Below, in pieces: positions 1 to 6,523 of a DNA stretch of 12,922 bases. The notes beneath the pieces were generated by a model that did no database searches, was not told where the DNA came from, and saw only the letters and a list, made by a program, of their open reading frames with translations. The first letter of the stretch is position 1. Each line of letters opens with the position of its first letter. Source of the stretch: an uncultured Clostridia bacterium (lineage in GTDB: Bacteria > Bacillota > Clostridia > Oscillospirales > CAG-272); NCBI GenBank assembly GCA_947652805.1, contig CANTEM010000019.1, positions 1-12,922 of the forward strand. Reading direction: 5' to 3'. A program made the translations under genes and the position numbers.

Positions 1-267
1 GCGCAGATCAAGACAGGAGCCGGACACGGGCCTGTAAACCACCTATACTCACCTTATTACAAACAAAAATATTTTTCGGATTATCATGAAAAATTTGAAC
101 CCTCACAGGCACCAGAACAAAACCTTGGATACAATAAGAATTCTTCCTTGCTGCCATTAAAAACATTTACATCAATATACTTTACTCCAATAATGGTTGC
201 AATACGAATACATTTGGATCTCATATCATCACCATACTTATTTTTCAAAATCTACAAAGCATCTTAA
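1..267 (+). CDS. Possible 3' end of an unidentified convergent gene (partial)
   Basis: The first plus-strand frame is open from the window edge for 88 codons and stops with TAA at 265-267. There is no start inside the window, so it can only be the end of a gene lying to the left. The first 40 bases are GC-rich and encode K-T-G-A-G-H-G-P; the rest is AT-rich and encodes a Tyr/Phe-rich tail. A Gly-Ala-Gly-His-Gly string near a C-terminus is reminiscent of the catalytic-His region of alpha/beta hydrolases, but that is a guess from one short motif. Support for coding is the length of the open frame in AT-rich DNA and the terminator-like hairpin placed just after it (291-328). It could also be a chance open frame or a decayed tail. 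Nothing else was recognised in 1-290. Confidence 0.35.
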   Translation, partial: AQIKTGAGHGPVNHLYSPYYKQKYFSDYHEKFEPSQAPEQNLGYNKNSSLLPLKTFTSIYFTPIMVAIRIHLDLISSPYLFFKIYKAS

Positions 268-290
268 TCAAGAATGATAAAATAATATAG

Positions 291-328
291 AAAAATCGAC
301 AAGATCCATAGGATTCTTGTCGATTTTT
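291..328. terminator. Bidirectional intrinsic terminator between tRNA-Ser and the left-edge frame
   Basis: A perfect 14-bp inverted repeat (291-304 against 315-328; AAAAATCGACAAGA and its complement) encloses a 10-nt loop that can form three more pairs. Read on the minus strand it follows tRNA-Ser immediately: the A of the CCA end is the first stem base, and the 3' stem ends in a T-run. Read on the plus strand it ends in TTTTT at 324-328 and could terminate the open frame that stops at 267. The symmetry fits a shared terminator between convergent genes. Confidence 0.85.
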
Positions 329-419
329 GGCGGAGAAGGAGAGATTCGAACTCTCGAACCGCTTTTGACGGTTACACGATTTCCAATCGTGCGCGCTCGA
401 CCAGCTACGCGACTTCTCC
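328..419 (-). tRNA. tRNA-Ser, anticodon GGA
   Basis: The minus strand folds as a class II tRNA of 92 nt including an encoded CCA end (330-328). The 7-bp acceptor stem is GGAGAAG with CTTCTCC and the discriminator base is G. The 3-bp D stem is GCG/CGC, with G18-G19 in the D loop (402-401). The anticodon stem is CACGA/TCGTG around loop TTGGAAA, placing anticodon GGA at 384-382, which reads UCC and UCU. A long variable arm (AACCG...CGGTT) and a T arm GAGAG-TTCGAAT-CTCTC complete the structure. The long variable arm and the anticodon together identify serine. It has its own promoter and terminator, so it is a single-gene transcription unit. Confidence 0.97.
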
Positions 420-425
420 ATATAG

Positions 426-452
426 GGCACTCCGGGGTCTCTCCAGAGTGCC
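426..452 (-). other. Hairpin in the 5' leader of pre-tRNA-Ser
   Basis: A 7-bp stem (GGCACTC 426-432 with GAGTGCC 446-452), extended past a C/A mismatch by two more GC pairs, lies 7 nt upstream of the mature tRNA 5' end. With the predicted promoter at 458-486 the transcript would start at about 451-453, so this hairpin would be the first thing transcribed and would be removed by RNase P. On the plus strand the same hairpin is followed by TTTTT (453-457) and would look like an intrinsic terminator, although no confident plus-strand gene feeds it. Confidence 0.6.
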
Positions 453-457
453 TTTTT

Positions 458-486
458 ATTATATCACAATCATCTGAAAAAATCAA
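458..486 (-). promoter_or_regulatory. Housekeeping-sigma promoter for tRNA-Ser
   Basis: The -35 box TTGATT (486-481) and -10 box TATAAT (463-458) are separated by 17 bp. TGA directly before the -10 gives an extended -10 (TGnTATAAT). The predicted start is at about 451-453. The -35 lies within the stem of the preceding dapF terminator, so the two signals share bases. Confidence 0.75.
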
Positions 487-504
487 GCGATTTTTGATTT
501 TTTC
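476..504 (-). terminator. Intrinsic terminator after carB::dapF
   Basis: A perfect 11-bp inverted repeat (476-486 with 494-504; TTGATTTTTTC and its complement) has a 7-nt loop and starts 24 nt after the dapF stop codon. Read on the minus strand the second arm carries a run of six T. The stem is AT-rich, so it may be leaky. It is placed correctly to end the arg-car-dapF transcript. Confidence 0.7.
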
Positions 505-528
505 TTTATACTTATTTGAAATAGCCCT

Positions 529-3500
529 TTACAGCTCTACTTCTCCTTCGTAAACCAGCTTCGCTTCTCCGGTAAGGGTCACGCCCTCGTCCGTATAACG
601 CACGATCAGATCGCCGCCGGGCAGCTTCACCGTTACGTCCGTACCCTTCTTGAAATATCCCAGACGGGTTGCAGCCACTACTGCTGCACATGCACCGGTA
701 CCGCAAGCAAGGGTTTCCCCGTTGCCCCGCTCCCACACACGCATCTTCAAGGTCGCTTCGTTGACCACACGGACAAATTCCGTATTGATGCGATCCGGGA
801 AGATATCCGCGTTTTCAAACTGAGGACCTACCGTTTCAATATCCACATCGTCCACGCGGCTGCAAAATACCACACAGTGGGGGTTGCCGATGGAAACGCA
901 GGTGATTGCATATTCCTCGCCGCCGATGTTTACAGGATAATTGACGATTTCATCCCCTGTAAGGGTCGTGCGGATGTCCGCAGGGTCCAGACTTGCCTGA
1001 CCCATATCTACGGAAACGGAAGAAACCTTTCCGTTCATGGTATACAAACGCAGGGTCCGGATCCCGCTGGCAGTTTCAATCTGCACAACCTTTTTCGACG
1101 TCACGCCGGTGTCATACAGATATTTTGCCACACAGCGGATGCTGTTGCCCGCCATTTTTCCTTCACTGCCGTCCTGGTTGAAGATCCGCATTTTTGCGTC
1201 TGCAACATGGGATTTTTCCATAAGAACGATACCGGTGCCGCCGATGCCGCAGTTCCGGTCACACAGCGCCACGCAAAGGGATTCGGGACAAGTGATCTTT
1301 TCGTCAAAGTTATCAATGAAGATATAGTCGTTGCCGCTGCCTTCCATTTTGGAGAAGTGCACCTTCTGCCGCTTGGTGCGCATATTGTTGATATCCACAG
1401 TTTCCGTATTCTGCTGATTATACCGGGATGCAAAAATATCTGCAAGAGCGTTTGCTGTATCCAGAGAGGTGAGACACGCGATAGACAACTGAATCGCACG
1501 GCGATGCAGAGTGATATAATCGCCTACGGTGTCGTCATGAACAGCGCCGGTATAGATCACATAGCTGACCTTGCCGGATTCCAGCAGCTGCATCATATCG
1601 TCGCCCTGATCCATGCTGCAAACGGTATTGACTTCAATGCCAAGCTGGGCAATGGTTTTTGCCGTATCGGGGGTTGCATAAATTTCAATGCCAAGATCGT
1701 GGAACTTCTTTGCCAGGGTCACAACCTCAAAGCTGTCATATTCGCACACGCTGATCAGCGCGCCGATCTTTCCGTGGCTGGGAAGCTTCAGATCAAAGCC
1801 TGCGGAGGTAAGTCCCTTGAACAGAGCTTCTGCCATTGTCCGTCCGATGCCCAGCACCTCTCCGGTGGATTTCATTTCCGGACCGAGAATGGAGTTTACA
1901 TCAGACAGCTTTTCAAAGGAGAACACAGGCACCTTTACTGCGAAATACGGAGGCGTCTTATACAGTCCTGTGCCGTATCCCAGATCTGCAAGAGCCGCAC
2001 CGGTCATAACCCGGCTGGCGATATCCACCAGAGGCACGCCGGTAACCTTACTGATATAAGGAACGGTACGGGACGCACGAGGGTTCACCTCGATTACATA
2101 CAGTTCCCCGTGATAAATGAGATACTGGATGTTGACCAGTCCCTTGGTGCCCAGAGAAAGGGCAAGCTTTGTGGAACAGTCGATGACCTTTTCCAGCATC
2201 AGGTCGTTGAGGTTATACGGCGGGTACACAGCGATAGAGTCGCCGGAGTGAACGCCTGCACGCTCGATATGCTCCATGATACCGGGGATGAGCACATCCT
2301 TGCCGTCGGAGATAACGTCTACCTCCAGCTCTGTACCCATCATATATTTATCCACCAGCACAGGGTTGTCGATCTCTCCGGACAGAATGATCTTCATATA
2401 CCGGCGCACGCTTTTGTCATCGTAGGCAATGGTCATATTCTGACCGCCGATTACGTAAGAGGGACGGAGAAGCACAGGATATCCCAGCTCGTTTGCCGCT
2501 GCAAGGGCCTGCTCGCAGGACATAACGCCGTGTCCCTTAGGACGGCGGATAGAGAACTCCTCCAGGAGTGCGTCAAACCGCTCTCTGTCCTCAGCGATAT
2601 CAATGCCGTCTGCGGAGGTACCCAGAATCTGGATACCGTTATCATCCAAAAGCTTAGTAAGCTTGATTGCCGTTTGTCCGCCGAATGCAACCACCACGCC
2701 TACAGGATTTTCCGCTTTGATGATGTTCATTACATCCTCGGGGCACAGAGGCTCAAAGTACAGCCGGTCTGCGGTATCATAGTCTGTGGAAACAGTTTCC
2801 GGGTTGTTGTTGACGATTACTACGTCATAGCCCAATTCCTTCAGGGTCCACACGCAATGTACGGAGGAATAGTCAAATTCGATTCCCTGCCCAATCCGGA
2901 TGGGACCGCTTCCCAATACCATGATAACAGGCTTTCCGCTTTTGGGGAAGGAACGGGATTCGCATTCCTTATCATAGGTGGAATAGAAATAGGGGGTCTG
3001 TGCGGCAAATTCCGCGCCGCAGGTATCTACCATTTTATAAACTGCGTCTGCGCCGGGCAGCTCCTTCCGTCCGCTGAGGGCGGTAATGGACGCGTCTGTA
3101 TATCCCAGCTTCTTTGCAGTGTAGTAATCTTCATCAGACAGTCCGCCGGCGATTTTCTTTTCAAAGTCGGCAAGTCTTTTCAGCTTGTGCAGGAACCAGC
3201 GGTCGATCTTTGTGATGCGGAAAATTTCATCTATATCCATACCGCTCTTCAGGGCTTCAAACACAGTGAAAATCCGCACGTCGTCCTGGGCTGCAAGACG
3301 CTCTTTCAGAGGAAGCGCCGTTTTCGGCTCCATATTCAGGGTGTCCTGGGAAATCTCCGCGCCCCGGACTGCTTTCATTACAGCCATTTCAAAGGAAGGC
3401 GCAATGGACATGACCTCGCCGGTCGCCTTCATCTGGGTGCCCAGCTTCCGGCTGGAATTGACGAATTTATCAAAGGGCCATTTGGGGAATTTCAGCACCA

Positions 3501-4560
3501 CATAGTCTACAGTAGGTTCAAAGCAAGCACAGGTCTTACCGGTGATCTCGTTCTGAATTTCATCCAGCGTATAGCCCAGGGCAAGCTGGGTAGTCACCTT
3601 TGCAATGGGATATCCGGTTGCTTTGGATGCAAGGGCGGAGGAACGGGACACACGGGGGTTTACTTCGATGACTGCATATTCAAAGGAATCCGGATTCAGT
3701 GCGAACTGACAGTTACAGCCACCCACGATGCCCAGCTCGGACACGATATCTAGAGACGCGGAGCGAAGCATCTGATATTCCGTATTGGACAAGGTAAGTG
3801 CAGGCGCAACAACGATGGAATCTCCCGTATGCACGCCAACCGGGTCAAAGTTCTCCATGGAACAAATGGCAATGGCGTTGCCCGCAGCATCCCGCATCAC
3901 TTCAAATTCGATTTCCTTCCAACCGGCGATATACCGTTCGATCAGCACCTGGGTAATAGGGGATACGTCCAGCCCTGTCCGTGCGATAACCCGCAGCTCT
4001 TCCTCGCTGTAGGCAACACCGCCGCCGCCGCCGCCAAGGGTGAAGGCAGGACGCACAATGACAGGATACCCGCCGATCCGTTTTGCCACTTCCAGACAGT
4101 CCTCTACTGTATTTGCAATGTCGGAGGGCACCACCGGCTGTCCGATTTTCGCCATGGTATCCTTGAACATCTGCCGGTCCTCTGCACGATCAATGGCACG
4201 GGCATCCGTACCAAGAAGGCGCACACCCTGTTCCTCCAGATATCCGTCTTTGGAAAGCTGCATTGCCAGGGTCAGACCGGTTTGCCCGCCCAGTCCTGCA
4301 AGGAGACTGTCGGGACGTTCTTTTTCAATAATCCGTTTGACCGTTTCCACCGTCAGAGGTTCCAGATAGATTTCATCCGCAAGGGCGTTATCTGTCATAA
4401 TGGTAGCCGGGTTTGAGTTGACCAGCACCACGTTGACGCCCGCCTTTTTCAGCACGCGGCACGCCTGAGCGCCTGCGTAGTCGAACTCTGCTGCCTGACC
4501 GATTACGATCGGACCGCTTCCAATCATCAGTACCTTTTTAATATTCTTATTCAGCGGCAT
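529..4560 (-). CDS. carB: Carbamoyl-phosphate synthase large subunit fused in frame to a DapF-type epimerase domain
   Basis: One uninterrupted frame encodes 1343 aa. Residues 1-1059 are a complete CarB: first ATP-grasp half (LMIGSGPIVIGQ near 11; Gly-rich loop 176-181), a linker region, second ATP-grasp half from about 550 (VLGSGPIRIGQG), and a C-terminal MGS-like allosteric domain from about 935. CarB uses ammonia from CarA, bicarbonate and two ATP to make carbamoyl phosphate. Residues 1060-1343 (from base 1383) are a full-length, 284-residue DapF domain, which would normally interconvert LL- and meso-diaminopimelate for lysine and peptidoglycan. The join is VDINN|MRTKRQ, with no stop, no linker and no clear ribosome site before the internal ATG. 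In the DapF part GNDY, GNPHC, NTEF, ERGNGET and catalytic Cys227 (domain numbering) are kept, but the first catalytic Cys is Ala78. The start at 4560 was chosen over an upstream one at 4659 because it has GGGAGG 8 nt upstream and gives a normal CarB N-terminus. It overlaps carA by 14 nt. Confidence 0.95.
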   Translation of the reverse strand: MPLNKNIKKVLMIGSGPIVIGQAAEFDYAGAQACRVLKKAGVNVVLVNSNPATIMTDNALADEIYLEPLTVETVKRIIEKERPDSLLAGLGGQTGLTLAMQLSKDGYLEEQGVRLLGTDARAIDRAEDRQMFKDTMAKIGQPVVPSDIANTVEDCLEVAKRIGGYPVIVRPAFTLGGGGGGVAYSEEELRVIARTGLDVSPITQVLIERYIAGWKEIEFEVMRDAAGNAIAICSMENFDPVGVHTGDSIVVAPALTLSNTEYQMLRSASLDIVSELGIVGGCNCQFALNPDSFEYAVIEVNPRVSRSSALASKATGYPIAKVTTQLALGYTLDEIQNEITGKTCACFEPTVDYVVLKFPKWPFDKFVNSSRKLGTQMKATGEVMSIAPSFEMAVMKAVRGAEISQDTLNMEPKTALPLKERLAAQDDVRIFTVFEALKSGMDIDEIFRITKIDRWFLHKLKRLADFEKKIAGGLSDEDYYTAKKLGYTDASITALSGRKELPGADAVYKMVDTCGAEFAAQTPYFYSTYDKECESRSFPKSGKPVIMVLGSGPIRIGQGIEFDYSSVHCVWTLKELGYDVVIVNNNPETVSTDYDTADRLYFEPLCPEDVMNIIKAENPVGVVVAFGGQTAIKLTKLLDDNGIQILGTSADGIDIAEDRERFDALLEEFSIRRPKGHGVMSCEQALAAANELGYPVLLRPSYVIGGQNMTIAYDDKSVRRYMKIILSGEIDNPVLVDKYMMGTELEVDVISDGKDVLIPGIMEHIERAGVHSGDSIAVYPPYNLNDLMLEKVIDCSTKLALSLGTKGLVNIQYLIYHGELYVIEVNPRASRTVPYISKVTGVPLVDIASRVMTGAALADLGYGTGLYKTPPYFAVKVPVFSFEKLSDVNSILGPEMKSTGEVLGIGRTMAEALFKGLTSAGFDLKLPSHGKIGALISVCEYDSFEVVTLAKKFHDLGIEIYATPDTAKTIAQLGIEVNTVCSMDQGDDMMQLLESGKVSYVIYTGAVHDDTVGDYITLHRRAIQLSIACLTSLDTANALADIFASRYNQQNTETVDINNMRTKRQKVHFSKMEGSGNDYIFIDNFDEKITCPESLCVALCDRNCGIGGTGIVLMEKSHVADAKMRIFNQDGSEGKMAGNSIRCVAKYLYDTGVTSKKVVQIETASGIRTLRLYTMNGKVSSVSVDMGQASLDPADIRTTLTGDEIVNYPVNIGGEEYAITCVSIGNPHCVVFCSRVDDVDIETVGPQFENADIFPDRINTEFVRVVNEATLKMRVWERGNGETLACGTGACAAVVAATRLGYFKKGTDVTVKLPGGDLIVRYTDEGVTLTGEAKLVYEGEVEL

Positions 4561-5632
4561 TGTCTGAACCTCCCATCCATGCAAAGAACTGGTCGAATAA
4601 ATAGTTTGTGTCCAGAGGACCGGAGCAAGCCTCCGGGTGGAACTGAACAGAGAAGGCATGGAGGGCAGGATATTCCACTCCCTCGCAGGTGCCGTCGTTT
4701 GCGTTGATCATCGTAACGCGGCCTACATCGCCGATGCTGTCAGACACCACTGCGTAGCCATGGTTCTGGCAGGTGATATAGGTACGTTTTCCGTAAAGCT
4801 CTTTGGCAGGCTGGTTGGCACCTCTGTGACCGTATTTCAGTTTTACAGTTTTACCGCCGTTGGCAAGGGCTAAAAGCTGGTGTCCCAGACAGATTCCGAA
4901 AATCGGCACCTTGCCCAGCAGGTTCTGAATTTCCCGGATACAGCCGGTATTTTCCGTAGGGTCTCCGGGGCCGTTGGAAAGCATAACGCCGTCCGGTTTG
5001 CCGGCAAGAATTTCTTCCGCTGTTGTATTATAAGGAACTACCGTGACCGTGCAGCCCCGTTTGGTAAGCTCCCGGACGATATTCATTTTGAAGCCGTAGT
5101 CGATGAGTGTCACCTTGAATTTTTCTTCCCCGTCTGCGGGATATGTGGACGGCGACTGGCAGGATACAGTTTTTACCGCATCCTTTATGGTATATGTATG
5201 CACATCCGTCAGATCTGCGGGAATCTCATCTGTGATGATGGCGTTCATAACGCCCTCCTCCCGGATGATCCGGGTGATTTCCCGGGTGTCTACGCCCCAG
5301 ATGCCGGGGATGCCTGCTTTTTTGAGGAATTCGTCTACTGTTCCCTGGCTGCGGAAGTTGGAAGGCTCGTCGCACCATTCCCGCACCACGTATCCTTTTG
5401 CGGCGGGCTTCCCTTCAAAATCTTCGCTGATTATGCCGTAGTTCCCGATCAGGGGGAAGGTTTGCAGCACAATCTGTCCAAAGTAGCTGGGGTCGGTAAG
5501 GGTTTCGATATACCCCACCATACCGGTGGTGAATACCAATTCGCCTACCGTGTCCGTCTCGGCACCGAACCGGTACCCCTCGAACACCTGTCCCCCGTCC
5601 AAAATCAAATACGCTTTTTTCATACTATCCAT
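4547..5632 (-). CDS. carA: Carbamoyl-phosphate synthase small subunit (glutaminase)
   Basis: The 361-aa protein is the glutamine amidotransferase subunit that releases ammonia from glutamine and channels it to CarB. The N-terminal CPSase small-chain domain occupies about 1-160 (TTGMVGYIETLTDPSY at 35-50). The class I glutaminase domain runs from about 173 to the end, with nucleophile Cys248 in GICLGHQ and His332 and Glu334 in FHPEACSGP. Length is normal for the family. ATG 5632 was taken as start because AAAGG lies 5 nt upstream; the ATG at 5623 (MKKAYL), the more typical N-terminus, is 14 nt from that site and cannot be excluded. It begins 42 nt after argF and overlaps carB by 14 nt, so the two CPS subunits are co-translated. 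Placement in the arginine operon suggests control by arginine, though CarAB would also feed pyrimidine synthesis unless a second set exists. Confidence 0.97.
   Translation of the reverse strand: MDSMKKAYLILDGGQVFEGYRFGAETDTVGELVFTTGMVGYIETLTDPSYFGQIVLQTFPLIGNYGIISEDFEGKPAAKGYVVREWCDEPSNFRSQGTVDEFLKKAGIPGIWGVDTREITRIIREEGVMNAIITDEIPADLTDVHTYTIKDAVKTVSCQSPSTYPADGEEKFKVTLIDYGFKMNIVRELTKRGCTVTVVPYNTTAEEILAGKPDGVMLSNGPGDPTENTGCIREIQNLLGKVPIFGICLGHQLLALANGGKTVKLKYGHRGANQPAKELYGKRTYITCQNHGYAVVSDSIGDVGRVTMINANDGTCEGVEYPALHAFSVQFHPEACSGPLDTNYLFDQFFAWMGGSDNAAE
4569..4574 (-). promoter_or_regulatory. carB ribosome binding site inside carA
   Basis: GGGAGG lies 8 nt before the ATG at 4560, within the last codons of carA. 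It supports the CarB start MPLNKN over the 33-residue upstream extension, which merely reads carA sequence in another frame, and it implies translational coupling of the two subunits. Confidence 0.8.
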
Positions 5633-5674
5633 TTACACCTTTCTTTGGCTTCTTTTCCCAACCTGCTTATATCC

Positions 5675-6523
5675 TCACTGCAGCAGCAGCTTTACAAGGA
5701 GCGCTTTTATCACATGGAGCTTATTCTCCGCCTGATCGTAAATTTCCTGGGTGTGGGCGGCAAACACCTCTTCGGAAACCTCGCCGCCCCGCTTTGCCGG
5801 CTGCCGGTGGAGCACCAGCATATCGGGCTTTCCGGCACACACAACTGCGCTGTCGATTTCTCCGAAGGGAGAAAGGGGTCCTGTATATAACACATCTGCC
5901 CCTGCTGCCGCGTCGGCAAGATTTTCATACTTAGCCCAGCCCTCCTGCTTCAGAGGTACGCCGGTTTCTTCCATGCAGGGCGCTGTCATCGTTGCAACGT
6001 CCATTCCCAGCGATAGGGCGCCGGCAATGAGACTGTTTGCAGCAGCACCGGCAGGTCCGGCATAGCAAAGGCGAAGTCCCGCAAAGGAGCCGCACCGTTC
6101 CCGGATCGTCATAAGATCCGCAAGGGTTCCGCAGGGATCCGCCAGATCGGAAGCCCCGTTGAGAACCGGCACGCCGCTTTCCTGTGCAAAATCGGTGAGC
6201 ACGGTGTGGGGCAGAGCGCGCAGGGCGATCACATCCACAAAGCGGGAATAGCACTGTGCGCTTTCCCGGATCCGGGATCCGTCCTGTTCCCGAAGGCTGT
6301 CCGCTGGGAGAGACACTGCCTGACCGCCCAGGTCATACATGCCTACCTCCAGACAAATCCGGGTGCGGGAAGAGGAGCTTCCCGGCACAATGCCCAGGGT
6401 TTTGCCTTGCAGCATGGGGTGTGACATCCGATGCTGTTTTTCATATTTCAACTGATCTGCCAGGTTCAGGATTTCATGGATCTGCTTAGGCTGCAAATCC
6501 GATATGGTTAGAAAATTTTTCAT
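5675..6523 (-). CDS. argF: Highly divergent ornithine carbamoyltransferase-family protein
   Basis: This 282-aa protein occupies the argF position of the operon and is recognisably a carbamoyltransferase. It has the N-terminal FLTISDL start, S-S-R-T-R at 51-55 (family S-T-R-T-R, phosphate binding), Arg102, GVPVLNG at 117-123, LADLMT at 134-139, and a C-terminal DQAEN-LH-IKAL helix. It is shorter than the usual 305-335 aa, with gaps before and after the ornithine loop. The family motifs HPxQ, GDxNN, DxWxSMG and HCLP appear here as DPCG (129-132), GPAGA (156-160), GPLSPFG (215-221) and HRQP (239-242). Those motifs hold the ornithine contacts and most carbamoyl-phosphate contacts in E. coli OTCase, so canonical activity is doubtful. 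The frame is intact, its ATG overlaps the argD stop (ATGA), and AAGG lies 10 nt upstream. The symbol reflects homology and context, not proven function. Confidence 0.8.
   Translation of the reverse strand: MKNFLTISDLQPKQIHEILNLADQLKYEKQHRMSHPMLQGKTLGIVPGSSSSRTRICLEVGMYDLGGQAVSLPADSLREQDGSRIRESAQCYSRFVDVIALRALPHTVLTDFAQESGVPVLNGASDLADPCGTLADLMTIRERCGSFAGLRLCYAGPAGAAANSLIAGALSLGMDVATMTAPCMEETGVPLKQEGWAKYENLADAAAGADVLYTGPLSPFGEIDSAVVCAGKPDMLVLHRQPAKRGGEVSEEVFAAHTQEIYDQAENKLHVIKALLVKLLLQ

Noticed and set aside
877..3753. A 958-codon plus-strand open frame antisense to carB
   Set aside because: It lies entirely opposite a well-conserved gene, has a Cys/His/Ile-rich composition with no recognisable domain, and is explained by the codon bias of the minus-strand gene suppressing stops in the opposite frame.
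4021..4036. GCC-repeat tract giving six consecutive Gly in CarB, as a possible slippage or phase-variation site
   Set aside because: The glycine-rich ATP-grasp loop normally has five Gly with one Ser/Thr at this place, so it is a single substitution with similar codons. The units are triplets and would not shift the frame.
4561..4659. 33-residue N-terminal extension of CarB
   Set aside because: It only reads the carA 3' end in another phase. ATG 4560 has a good ribosome site and gives the family N-terminus.
4880..5890. A 336-codon plus-strand open frame across carA, the carA-argF gap and argF
   Set aside because: It shadows two confident minus-strand genes, has no ribosome site or domain, and has the same low-stop artefact composition as other opposite-strand frames.
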